DNA of 14,206 nt from Amphibiibacter pelophylacis (GCF_037688875.1 NZ_JAWDIE010000032.1:1-14206), one strand, 5' to 3'; numbered from the stretch's first letter, positions 6,407 to 13,318 are shown. Made by a program: numbers and translations. The notes: generated by a model from the letters alone, not told the origin.

Positions 6407-8638
6407 TCACAGGGTGAGGCTCTTGCCTCGCGTTTGCGGCTGAATGGGAACCGCCTTACCCCTAGTGTCGGCGTAGCTAATGGCAAGGTGTTGGCCGGTC
6501 TTCGGTCGCTGACCTGGTGGCAGGTGAGCGAACCGGGCTTTGTCGTGGATCGCAGCCACGGTCGGGGAAACGCGCTGCACGTAGTGATGGGCTGTTTCTC
6601 CCACGATCTGCCCCCGCGCGGTCGCACCTTCGCCGATGGCATGCAGGCGCACTCCTTGGCCGATGGCCTGGCGGGCGAGCTGCTCGGCCTCCTGCCGGGA
6701 CTGCTCGGCAGTCTTGGGCGCTGCCGCCAGCTCGGCGGGCTTGGTCGGCGCGGCGAGCTGCTGCCGGTGCTGCTCGATGGCCTGGTCGGTGAACGTCACC
6801 CGTAGGCCGTGCCTCGCGGCCACGGCTGCGACTTGGCGCTTGAATGCGTCGCTGCCTGTCACGTCCAGCCGCTGACCGTACTTCTGTTGTGCGAGCTTCA
6901 GCCCGGCGAGGATCACGGCATCGTCGTTCGCGGCCTGGAAGGTGATGCGCCGCCCGTGGTCGGTGAAGGCTGCACGCCCGGCCACCTGATAGATCACGTC
7001 GCCAGTCTGCCGGTTGACCTGGTAGGTCATCGCCTTGACCGTCTTGAACTCGAAGGCCTGCGGCTCCTGGTCGGCTTCGCCCGGTGCCTTCAGGCCCGGC
7101 AAGCCCTCCCGCTTCTGCTCAGCCCACTGCCATTGGCGCAGCTTGCGCTTGTCGGCGTAGACGTAGCCACGCAAGGCGCTGATTGCTGCCGGATGCCCGG
7201 CCTCGGCCTGGTCGGCAACCCACTCGCGGTAGTTCTGCACCTTGCCAATGGCCGCTCGGTCGCGCTTCATGGCCTCGCGCAGCTCCGCCCGCTGCTTGAC
7301 CGTCTCGGCGGCAAGAACTGAAAGCATGGCCTTCTTCATGGGGGCTGGGTGGTCGCCCGACTGGATGGCCTTGCGTTGGGCCTGCGCCTGCTCGGTGATG
7401 GTCTTGCCCTTCAGGGCATAGGTTGCCTTGAGCGCCTGCACCTGTTTGGCGATGTCATCAGCAAGCGGCCTCTTCGCCTGGTCGTACAGCTCCCGCAGCT
7501 CGCGGCGCTGTTGCGCACGCAGCTCGGCGCGCTCCGCGCGGCTCAAGGGATCGCGGCTCGGCTTGCGCTCCGGGTTGTACGTCTGCGCTGGCTGCTCGAT
7601 CTCCGGGGCGGTCTGGTAGGGGCCTAGCTGCTTCTCAAGTCGGGTTTTGCTCAGGCGCTCGTGCATGTCGCTGGCCTTGATGGGCGTCTGCTCCGGGTTG
7701 CTGCGGTCGTAGACCGCGAAGCCTTGCCCCTTCTGGCGCAGCTCAAGCCCATAGCGGCCCATGACCTGGTGCAGCTCGCCCCAGCTCAACGAAGGCGACT
7801 TCAGGGCCTCAACGATGGCCGCGCGCGGCTCTCCCCTGGCGTAGCTGAATAGACTTTCTCGCCCGTGGACTTCCATGTCGCGGGCTTTGGTGGGGGCCTT
7901 CTCTTTGGTGTTGCGCGTGTCCTTGCTGGCCCAATCAATGACGGTTTCCCCGTCTCGCTCGAACACGGCAAAGGCCCCCTTGTCGTGCCCAAGCCCATAG
8001 CGAAGCTCGATCTCGCGCATGGCCCGCGCACCCTTGTAGTGGTCGCGGTCGGGATAGACGGCCTTGTAAGTCTCTGGATGCACACGATTCACGGCGACGT
8101 GAACATGCAGGTTGTCGGTGTCGGCGTGGATGGCAGCCGCGTACTGGTGGCCCTCAAAGCCGAGGCCCTTCATGGTGTGCCTGGCAATGTCGAACATCGC
8201 TTCATTGGGCAGGCGCTCGCCCTTCTTCAAGCTCACCAGGAAGTGATAAACCGGGTCTTTGATGCGCGGGTTCAGGGCCGCGACAGCCTGCATTTCAGCG
8301 GCGGCGGTGTCGATGTCCAGGCAGTTGGTTTCCATCGGCACAGTGGGCGCGGGACGGCCTCGACCTGTGCCACCCATGCGCAAGGTCTGGACGTTGCTCA
8401 AGGTGCGCGCCTGGCGCAGCGGTGCCCGCTGCTCGATGTCATCCAGTCCGGGCAAGTCCTCCAACGTCAGCAGCTCGCCGCGCAGGTGCTCGGGCATGCC
8501 CTCGAATAGCTCGCTCTCGATCAGCGGGGCGGTGGATTCTCGGCATTCATGCGTGTCCTCGCGCCCGATGTAGGACACCAAGGCAGCGAAGCTAGAACGC
8601 CCGTCGTTACGCTTGGCCGTCGCCTTGAAGATCGCCAC
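6407..8638 (-). CDS. MobP-family relaxase with C-terminal LPD7 domain
   Basis: A 743-aa conjugative relaxase. Y23 in FAALVSYI is the likely nicking tyrosine (motif I). PVYHFLVSLKKGE (129-141) precedes motif III HADTDNLHVHVAVN (171-184), with metal-binding H171, H178 and H180. This is the TraI(RP4)-type MobP layout, with roughly 50 more residues between Tyr and the His motif than in RP4. The middle (about 350-520) is highly charged and helical. Residues about 532-628 look like the LPD7 domain of MobP relaxases. It should cut at the nic site at 9249/9250, bind covalently to the 5' end and pilot the strand out. The GTG start has GAGAGG 8 bases upstream and overlaps the accessory gene by 32 bp. 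No helicase or primase motifs are seen. Confidence 0.92.
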   Translation of the reverse strand: MAIFKATAKRNDGRSSFAALVSYIGREDTHECRESTAPLIESELFEGMPEHLRGELLTLEDLPGLDDIEQRAPLRQARTLSNVQTLRMGGTGRGRPAPTVPMETNCLDIDTAAAEMQAVAALNPRIKDPVYHFLVSLKKGERLPNEAMFDIARHTMKGLGFEGHQYAAAIHADTDNLHVHVAVNRVHPETYKAVYPDRDHYKGARAMREIELRYGLGHDKGAFAVFERDGETVIDWASKDTRNTKEKAPTKARDMEVHGRESLFSYARGEPRAAIVEALKSPSLSWGELHQVMGRYGLELRQKGQGFAVYDRSNPEQTPIKASDMHERLSKTRLEKQLGPYQTAPEIEQPAQTYNPERKPSRDPLSRAERAELRAQQRRELRELYDQAKRPLADDIAKQVQALKATYALKGKTITEQAQAQRKAIQSGDHPAPMKKAMLSVLAAETVKQRAELREAMKRDRAAIGKVQNYREWVADQAEAGHPAAISALRGYVYADKRKLRQWQWAEQKREGLPGLKAPGEADQEPQAFEFKTVKAMTYQVNRQTGDVIYQVAGRAAFTDHGRRITFQAANDDAVILAGLKLAQQKYGQRLDVTGSDAFKRQVAAVAARHGLRVTFTDQAIEQHRQQLAAPTKPAELAAAPKTAEQSRQEAEQLARQAIGQGVRLHAIGEGATARGQIVGETAHHYVQRVSPTVAAIHDKARFAHLPPGQRPKTGQHLAISYADTRGKAVPIQPQTRGKSLTL

Positions 8639-8930
8639 GGCCTAGCCTCTCGATTGCATCCTTGATCGCGCGAAGGATGTCGGCGGTTTCCTTGCTGTAG
8701 CTGCCGCCTGTGTCGTTGTGAATCTTCTTCTGAAGGCCTCCAAGGCGGCGCAGCTCGTTGATGACCTGGGCATCGATGGTGCTGCGAGTCTTGCGGCCAA
8801 GCGCCGCCGCTCGGAAGAACTCCGATACGGTCACGCCACCGTCGCGCGCCTTCTCGCGGATGGCCTCGGCCTCATCCGGCGTGAGGCGCACCGCTAGGGC
8901 GACGGTCTTCTTTCTCTGCTCGCTGCTCAT
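8607..8930 (-). CDS. mobC: MobC/TraJ-like relaxosome accessory protein
   Basis: A 107-aa protein with an N-terminal RHH-like domain (VALAVRLTPDEAEAIREKA, then VTVSEFFRAAAL). Its C-terminal part INELRRLGGLQKKI resembles the conserved MobC motif. Such proteins bind the inverted repeat beside nic, bend or melt the DNA and load the relaxase. It starts at an ATG preceded by GAGGAA and overlaps the relaxase gene by 32 bp, so the two are made together. The 11-bp repeat array beginning 30 bp upstream is a candidate binding or autoregulatory site. Confidence 0.82.
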   Translation of the reverse strand: MSSEQRKKTVALAVRLTPDEAEAIREKARDGGVTVSEFFRAAALGRKTRSTIDAQVINELRRLGGLQKKIHNDTGGSYSKETADILRAIKDAIERLGRGDLQGDGQA

Positions 8931-8960
8931 CGTTCCTCGAATGCTTCGTTTCCGCTCATG

Positions 8961-9062
8961 TTTTGCTACCGTCCCGGCAGTGCTGATGTTTTGCAGATGT
9001 TTTGCTGATTTTTTGCGGATGCCTGGCCTCGCGCTGCTGATCTTTTGCTTATGTTTTGCTGA
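8961..9062. repeat. 11-bp direct repeats (GATGTTTTGCT type) upstream of mobC
   Basis: TTTTGC occurs at 8961, 8989, 9000, 9011, 9043 and 9054. Successive members within the two clusters are exactly 11 bp apart (8989/9000/9011 and 9043/9054), about one helical turn. The consensus unit is GATGTTTTGCT with variants GATTTTTTGCG, GATCTTTTGCT and TATGTTTTGCT. Helically phased repeats in the promoter region of the mob genes suggest cooperative protein binding by MobC, TraK or a plasmid regulator. Confidence 0.75.
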
Positions 9063-9114
9063 TCTGCGCCCGCCTTGCGGGCCTGCATAAGCAGAAGGTC
9101 AGCAAAACATAAGC
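9047..9114. repeat. Perfect 16-bp inverted repeat in the oriT region
   Basis: GCTTATGTTTTGCTGA (9047-9062) is the exact reverse complement of TCAGCAAAACATAAGC (9099-9114). The right arm is an inverted copy of the 11-bp repeat array, and the 36-base loop contains a smaller GC hairpin (GCCCGC / GCGGGC, about 9068-9082). Extruded it would form a large two-tier cruciform between mobC and nic. Confidence 0.75.
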
Positions 9115-9214
9115 AGCTCCCCACGGGCGCGGCGGGTGAGGGGTCTCGGGGCGTAGCCCTGAGCAGGTAGGTTAGGCCAGCAAAGGGAGTGCAACGACTG
9201 GCGCGGGCCGGTGG

Positions 9215-9250
9215 AATGCCGCGTCAGCGGTATTACAAACCCTATCCTGT
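9215..9250 (+). other. oriT: Origin of transfer (oriT) core with RP4-like nic site
   Basis: An imperfect inverted repeat AATGCCGC (9215-9222) / GCGGTATT (9227-9234, one mismatch) is followed eight bases later by TATCCTGT (9243-9250). YATCCTG|Y is the nic consensus of IncP-type MobP relaxases, so cleavage is expected between G9249 and T9250. Location between divergent mobC-relaxase and traK-like genes matches the RP4 arrangement. Nicking itself is inferred. Confidence 0.8.
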
Positions 9251-9290
9251 CCTCCTATTTTCTTCGTCGTAATTTGATGATAACATGCGT

Positions 9291-9316
9291 CCAACGTTGG
9301 GGACAGTCCAAGCGTT
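9291..9316 (+). promoter_or_regulatory. Palindromic operator candidate upstream of the traK-like gene
   Basis: CCAACGTTGG (9291-9300) is a perfect 10-bp palindrome. A related GTCCAAGCGTTG follows at about 9306-9317, so GTCCAA-CGTTG is duplicated. It lies 30-50 bp before the start codon, where a repressor or the product itself could control transcription. No clear -35/-10 pair could be assigned. Confidence 0.4.
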
Positions 9317-9343
9317 GAACTCACAGCACAGAAAGGAGCGAAC

Positions 9344-9658
9344 TTGGGTATCTCGATTGACACCATCGAGCGCCTGAAATCGAAGCTGCAAACAGTGCCG
9401 CCGAAGCCGCGCACCGTGGTCGAGTCGAACAAGGAAGCGGTGTTGATGCTCCGCGCCGAGATCGAGCAACTAAGAGCCAGCGGTCACGACTGGAACGATG
9501 TCGCCGAACTGCTCAAAGACGATGGGCAAGGAAGCGGGATCACGGTCAAAGGATCGACACTGAAGTCGTTCCTCGCGGCCCCGAGGACCAGCAGCACTAG
9601 GCGCAACCGGAAAGAAAAGGGGCAACCCAGCAAGGGCGACAACTGGCCCGAGCTGTAG
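9344..9658 (+). CDS. TraK-like oriT-binding relaxosome protein
   Basis: A 104-aa basic protein. Its middle (AVLMLRAEIEQLRASGHDWNDVAELLKDDG, then ITVKGSTLKSFLAA) parallels RP4 TraK, in which a helical segment and a short HTH-like region precede a basic Pro/Lys-rich tail. TraK wraps oriT DNA to help relaxosome assembly. It diverges from mobC-relaxase across oriT exactly as traK does from traJ in RP4. The start is TTG, chosen because GAAAGGAG lies 5 bases upstream and no in-frame ATG occurs nearby. Similarity is by pattern and position, so the assignment is moderate. Confidence 0.7.
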   Translation: MGISIDTIERLKSKLQTVPPKPRTVVESNKEAVLMLRAEIEQLRASGHDWNDVAELLKDDGQGSGITVKGSTLKSFLAAPRTSSTRRNRKEKGQPSKGDNWPEL

Positions 9659-10031
9659 CCTTCGTCAGCCGCAAACCCTAAAATTGCACTGACTTGAACG
9701 TGACCACTGCATGCAGCGTGTCCCCTGTGAAAGCAGGTCGGGAGGAAGTAGCGAAAGCGACACCCCTCGCTAGTCTCAGAGCCTAAAGCCGGGCATATTT
9801 GCCCTACATCCGCGCGGTCGTATCGGGATCGGCGGTGATAACCGGCCAAGGTTCGTACCGATGGATTCAGCCACCGCGCGCTGATACTGAAGCCGGACCC
9901 GGCATAGCTCCCGTGAAACAGACCACGGCGAGACAGGTGATCGAAGTTCGTTCCTCAACGGGCTTTCCTGTCTTCGGGTCGGTTCTCGCTCTCCCTCCGG
10001 CATGGAAGCCCACACCTGAAAGGGCTAGGCC
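9659..10031 (+). other. Gene-free, hairpin-rich leader of the trb-like operon
   Basis: No convincing gene. Visible dyads: CTGCATGCAG (9707-9716); GTGTC/GACAC (about 9718-9763) enclosing a CCTG-TGAAAG-CAGG hairpin and a GCGAAAGC tetraloop hairpin; GGGCA-TATT-TGCCC (about 9791-9804); a long helix CGCGCGGT (about 9812) / ACCGCGCG (about 9872) with nested ATCGG/CCGAT; and CCGTG/CACGG (about 9911-9928). Just before the first gene AGCCC (10007-10011) pairs with GGGCT (10022-10026), covering its GAAAGGG ribosome binding site. An RNA-based control of the operon is plausible. Confidence 0.5.
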
Positions 10032-10355
10032 ATGTCGCAACTCAAACCGTACCGGGGGCAGTCCCCGGATGTCGTTGACGCGGATTTCCGCGTCGTCCCC
10101 ACTCTCCCAGCTCGCGCCTCGCGGTCGCTGCCGATTTTTCGGCTGCTGACTGTCACGCCGATTCTGATTGCCATGTTCGGCGGGGCTCTCAATCTGTGGT
10201 CTAGCAATACCGCCATGCTTGGCGCGTTCGCTGGCACGTTCGCCCTAGTCGGACTGAATGCCTGGTTCGATCCCTCCCGGCTGCGTCCTCTAGCAGTGCC
10301 GCTTGCGGTCATGGCTGGCCTGGCTGTGCTTTTCCTGGTCGGGAGTGGCGTATGA
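10032..10355 (+). CDS. Small inner-membrane protein, first gene of the trb-like operon
   Basis: A 107-aa protein with a polar N-terminus (about 1-34) and three predicted membrane segments: FRLLTVTPILIAMFGGALNLW (about 36-56), AMLGAFAGTFALVGLNAWF (61-79) and PLAVPLAVMAGLAVLFLVGSGV (86-107). No family was recognised; size and shape recall small VirB3/TrbD-like or exclusion proteins, but no motif supports either. Its stop overlaps the next start (ATGA), so it is translated with the lipoprotein and TrbL and probably works with them in the membrane. GAAAGGG lies 7 bases upstream, partly inside a hairpin. Confidence 0.78.
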   Translation: MSQLKPYRGQSPDVVDADFRVVPTLPARASRSLPIFRLLTVTPILIAMFGGALNLWSSNTAMLGAFAGTFALVGLNAWFDPSRLRPLAVPLAVMAGLAVLFLVGSGV

Positions 10356-10753
10356 AGTGGCTCAAGAACTCCGTCCAGCTCGTCGGCTCGGTTCATCAAG
10401 AGATTGTGGCAATGCCCGCCTACGCTCGCCGCAAGGGCTGGGCACGGGTGGCGGTTGTCCTGGTCATCGCTGCCTGCATCGCCGCCCTGACAGGCTGCGG
10501 CAAGACCGACGAGCCTGCGCAGACCTCGGCCAGCGACTACAGCGCAGAGATTGCGAAACTGTCCAAAGATCGCGCCAAGTTCAAGGCTGAGGTCGTCAAG
10601 TGTGACCAAGTAATCAATGCCCGCATGAAGGCAGGTGACTACTCCCATGATGCACGCTGCGGTGCTCTGACGGCGGCATTCTATTCGTCCAGTGAGCACA
10701 AGGGCTACAAAGGCGGCTGGCCTCCTGGCGATGGGAAAGGGGGCCAGAAATGA
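10352..10753 (+). CDS. TrbK-like lipoprotein (possible entry exclusion)
   Basis: A 133-aa protein with a hydrophobic segment VAVVLVIAACIAALTGC ending in a lipobox; the Cys at about residue 49 would be lipidated. The mature part has a charged helix (SAEIAKLSKDRAKFKAEVVK) and paired cysteines (KCDQVINARM...ARCGALTAA), similar in plan to TrbK/EexN exclusion lipoproteins. It ends EHKGYKGGWPPGDGKGGQK; HKGYKGGW also ends TrbJ. An internal ATG at residue 21 (10412) would give a more usual signal peptide, but the 4-bp overlap with the preceding gene favours 10352. It overlaps trbL by 4 bp. RP4 TrbK is about half as long, so the function is inferred. Confidence 0.68.
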   Translation: MKWLKNSVQLVGSVHQEIVAMPAYARRKGWARVAVVLVIAACIAALTGCGKTDEPAQTSASDYSAEIAKLSKDRAKFKAEVVKCDQVINARMKAGDYSHDARCGALTAAFYSSSEHKGYKGGWPPGDGKGGQK

Positions 10754-12414
10754 GCACGCGCCGCACTCATGTTCTGTGGCTAGCGACACTTGCTGCTGGC
10801 CTGTCGCTCTTGGCAGGCTCTGCGTTCGCTCAAGTCGCACCAAACACCGCCATCCTGGACGGCATATCGGACTCCTACGAAGCCGCTGCGACAGGGTGGA
10901 TGGGGCCGATGTTGGCCTACGCGAATCGACTGTTTGCGTTGCTGCTGACTATCGAGCTGGCCGTCACCGGCGCGAAGTACGTGCTTGAGAAAGACGACAC
11001 GCGAACCCTCATCGCGGCCATGGTCAGCAAGATTCTGGGCGTCGGCTTTTTCTACGCGCTCTTACAGTTCGCCCCAACATGGATACCCGCGCTCATGAAC
11101 TCGTTTCGTGACGCTGGAGCAACGGTGGGCGGGGTGGGGGTACTCAGTCCATCAGCAGTGTTCGCTCAAGGCCTGAACTTCGTCATCATCATCTTCAGGT
11201 CCATTTCAGACATGGACATGTGGGATGCGATTGGCGTCGTCTTGGCAGCGCTCCCCGCTGCAGTGTTCATCATCATCGCCTTCGTGGTGGTCGCTGGCCA
11301 GCTACTTGTGACGCTCATTGAGAGCTACTTCGTCATCTCAGCGGCAGTCATCTTCCTGGGCTTCGGTGGTTCGCGATGGACGCAGGATTTCGTTCAGAAG
11401 TACCTCGGCTATGCGATTGCGGTCGGGGTCAAGCTCATGACCATCTACCTCCTGATCGGGGCCAGCTCTACCCTTTTCAACGGCTGGGCAGCTCTGCTGA
11501 ATGCGGCGACATCTGGCCTGCAATTCATCATCAATGCCTGGGTGGTGATGGGTGGCGCCGCCTTCTTCGCCTTCCTGGCCTGGATGATTCCATCGATGGC
11601 CTCCTCGATGCTATCGGGTGCTCCCTCGCTCACTAGCGGGACGGCTGCGGGCGTCATTGGTGGCATGGTTGCGGGGGGCATCGGGGCTGCGGCCACGGCT
11701 GGCAAAGGCCTGGGCAAAATCGCGGAAGCCGCAGGCGTGGCCTTCAAGGGTGGCGGCGGGGGTGGTTCGCCCGGCCTTGCTGGCAGTTCGGCAGCTGGAA
11801 GCCTGTCCACCCTCGCAGGGACTGTTGGTGCTTCCTCGGGTTCGTCGGTCGGCTTTGATCAAGTTGCGCCACCAGCCAGTTCTGGCAGCTCACCCGCAGC
11901 GCCGCACGCGGCTGGAAATGGCGGGGTAACCCCCGCCTCTGGATCGGCCTCGGCTCGGTCGACGGCGGCAAGCTCGACCGGCGATCAACGCTCGATGCCT
12001 TCGGGTAACTCGTCCACGCCTGCCGCGCCGCTTTCTGGTGCCCCTGACTCTGGCTCGGCACAAGCATCGCAAGGTGGCAAGGTCAGCAGCTCAAGTGCAA
12101 AGGCATCCAGCTCGAACACCGAGGCATCTGCTGCCGTCTCTGCCGCAGCTTCTCGGCCTGTCGTGGATGACTTCGGTTCTGTGGTGCCGCCCTCCGAGTC
12201 GAAGGGTTCTAGTCCGGCCAGTGCCGCCACGTCCACTCCGGCCACTGAATCCAACGGGATCAGCGCTGAAGAGTCGAACGTCGGCCCACCAGGTGAAGCC
12301 GAAAATGGCCCCGGACTTTTGGATCGCCTTCGCAACGTGAAACCGCCACAGCTTCAGTCGGACACCGCACCAAGCGCAACCGTTCAGATCCGCTTCGACA
12401 GCGGTCGAGATTAA
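10750..12414 (+). CDS. trbL: TrbL/VirB6-family mating-channel protein
   Basis: A 554-aa polytopic membrane protein. The signal-like N-terminus (cleavage possible after AFA at 27) is followed by several hydrophobic segments up to about residue 290, among them a long pair around VLAALPAAVFIIIAFVVVAGQLL and SYFVISAAVIFLGFGGSRW. The FxGFGGSRWT type of motif and the overall plan are typical of TrbL, the VirB6-like inner-membrane channel of P-type secretion systems. From about 335 on, a Gly run and then some 200 residues of Ser/Ala/Pro/Gly low complexity form the tail. It follows the lipoprotein with an ATGA overlap and has a GGAAAGGGGG ribosome binding site. Its normal partners (TrbB-I) are absent from the window. 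Confidence 0.9.
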   Translation: MSTRRTHVLWLATLAAGLSLLAGSAFAQVAPNTAILDGISDSYEAAATGWMGPMLAYANRLFALLLTIELAVTGAKYVLEKDDTRTLIAAMVSKILGVGFFYALLQFAPTWIPALMNSFRDAGATVGGVGVLSPSAVFAQGLNFVIIIFRSISDMDMWDAIGVVLAALPAAVFIIIAFVVVAGQLLVTLIESYFVISAAVIFLGFGGSRWTQDFVQKYLGYAIAVGVKLMTIYLLIGASSTLFNGWAALLNAATSGLQFIINAWVVMGGAAFFAFLAWMIPSMASSMLSGAPSLTSGTAAGVIGGMVAGGIGAAATAGKGLGKIAEAAGVAFKGGGGGGSPGLAGSSAAGSLSTLAGTVGASSGSSVGFDQVAPPASSGSSPAAPHAAGNGGVTPASGSASARSTAASSTGDQRSMPSGNSSTPAAPLSGAPDSGSAQASQGGKVSSSSAKASSSNTEASAAVSAAASRPVVDDFGSVVPPSESKGSSPASAATSTPATESNGISAEESNVGPPGEAENGPGLLDRLRNVKPPQLQSDTAPSATVQIRFDSGRD

Positions 12415-12423
12415 CGCATCAAC

Positions 12424-12440
12424 GCAAATACGTATTTAAT
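12424..12440 (+). promoter_or_regulatory. TACGTA palindromic operator upstream of trbJ
   Basis: AAATACGTATTT (12426-12437) is a perfect palindrome in the 39-bp trbL-trbJ gap. With flanks, CGCAAATACGTATTTA is identical to the site overlapping the parA promoter at 2903-2918. GAAAGGA then the trbJ ATG follow. No good -35 is visible, so it may regulate readthrough or a weak local promoter. Confidence 0.65.
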
Positions 12441-12453
12441 TGAAAGGATCATC

Positions 12454-13185
12454 ATGAAGAAGACCCTCATTGCCTTCATCGTGTCGGCCTCTCTGGTGGC
12501 CGCAGTGCCGCCCTCGTTTGCTGGCTCCGTTGCGGGCTTCGGCGGTTCGACCGAGATCACCCAACTCGCCAATAACATCGAGCTGGCGAATTCGTACCTC
12601 CAGCAAGTGCAGTCCTACGCGACGCAGTTGCAGCAGTATCAGAACATGCTTCAGAACACCTTCAACATTCCGGCCCAGGTGTGGGGCGCGATAGAAGGCG
12701 ACTTGAGGGGAGTGGCCGACGTTGTCCAGCAAGGCCAGGCGCTGGCCTACTCAGCGACGAACATCGCCAGTCAGTTCGAGAACACCTTCAAGGGCTTCAC
12801 CTTCACCGGCACCGACTTCAAGAAGGAGTACCGGGACTTGTCGCGCAAGACCTTGGACACCTTGAAGGGTTCGCTCATGGCAGCAAACATGCAGTCGAAC
12901 CAGTTCGCCACTGAGGAAATGACGCTGAAGCAGCTCCGCACGATGTCACAAAACGCCACCGGCCAGATGCAAGCGATTCAGGTCGGCTCGCAGATCGCAG
13001 AGCAACAAGTCCAGCAGCTCCAAAAGCTGCGGCAACTCATGATGGCCCAGCTCAACCAGCAAAACACCTACCTCGCCGGGCAAGAACAAAAGGAAGCCAC
13101 GCGCAAGGTGGCAGCGGATCGCGCCTTCGACGTTGGCGACCCCACGACTAACACCCACAAGGGCTACAAAGGCGGTTGGAAGTAA
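12454..13185 (+). CDS. trbJ: TrbJ/VirB5-family periplasmic mating-pair protein
   Basis: A 243-aa exported protein. MKKTLIAFIVSASLVAAVPP is a signal peptide with cleavage likely after SFA (23). The mature protein is strongly helical and Gln-rich: ANNIELANSYLQQVQSYATQ near the N-terminus and a long QIAEQQVQQLQKLRQLMMAQ helix near 180-200, as in TrbJ/VirB5 minor pilus proteins (RP4 TrbJ is of similar length). It ends THKGYKGGWK, repeating the motif of the lipoprotein encoded upstream. GAAAGGA lies 7 bases before the ATG. It is separated from trbL by a TACGTA operator, so it can be expressed independently. A strong terminator follows. Confidence 0.9.
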   Translation: MKKTLIAFIVSASLVAAVPPSFAGSVAGFGGSTEITQLANNIELANSYLQQVQSYATQLQQYQNMLQNTFNIPAQVWGAIEGDLRGVADVVQQGQALAYSATNIASQFENTFKGFTFTGTDFKKEYRDLSRKTLDTLKGSLMAANMQSNQFATEEMTLKQLRTMSQNATGQMQAIQVGSQIAEQQVQQLQKLRQLMMAQLNQQNTYLAGQEQKEATRKVAADRAFDVGDPTTNTHKGYKGGWK

Positions 13186-13239
13186 GGCCAACAGGCGGGG
13201 CGCGGTCAAGCATGGCCGCCCGCCGCGCAAACGCTCTGA

Positions 13240-13273
13240 GTCCCCGGCAGAGTCCCGCCGAATAGCCGGGGAC
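13240..13273. terminator. Upstream hairpin of the trbJ terminator pair
   Basis: GTCCCCGGC (13240-13248) and GCCGGGGAC (13265-13273) form a perfect 9-bp stem with a 16-base loop. There is no T tract, so alone it is more likely an RNA-stabilising or pausing structure ahead of the next hairpin. Confidence 0.5.
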
Positions 13274-13282
13274 ACCTACACC

Positions 13283-13310
13283 AAGGCCCGCCACAGTGCG
13301 GGCCTTTCTT
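13283..13310. terminator. Rho-independent terminator between trbJ and the convergent 52-aa gene
   Basis: AAGGCCCGC (13283-13291), loop CACAGT and GCGGGCCTT (13298-13306) form a perfect 9-bp stem followed by TCTT. The AA at the left arm gives a short T tract on the other strand, so it can serve both trbJ (plus) and the small minus-strand gene that ends 13 bases away. Confidence 0.85.
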
Positions 13311-13318
13311 CGTCCTGG

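Noticed and set aside
7865..8509. 214-codon plus-strand frame opposite the relaxase
   Set aside because: High-GC antisense shadow of the relaxase N-terminal domain, whose catalytic motifs are clear on the other strand.
9799..10149. 116-codon plus-strand frame covering the leader and the first trb-operon gene
   Set aside because: It overlaps the three-helix membrane gene in another frame, lacks a ribosome binding site and has no domain; the membrane gene with ATGA coupling is preferred.
4225..11963. Avoidance of GTCGAC as support for a XamI/SalI-type specificity
   Set aside because: At least three GTCGAC sites are present (4225, 5323, 11958), about what chance allows, so the window neither supports nor contradicts the specificity.
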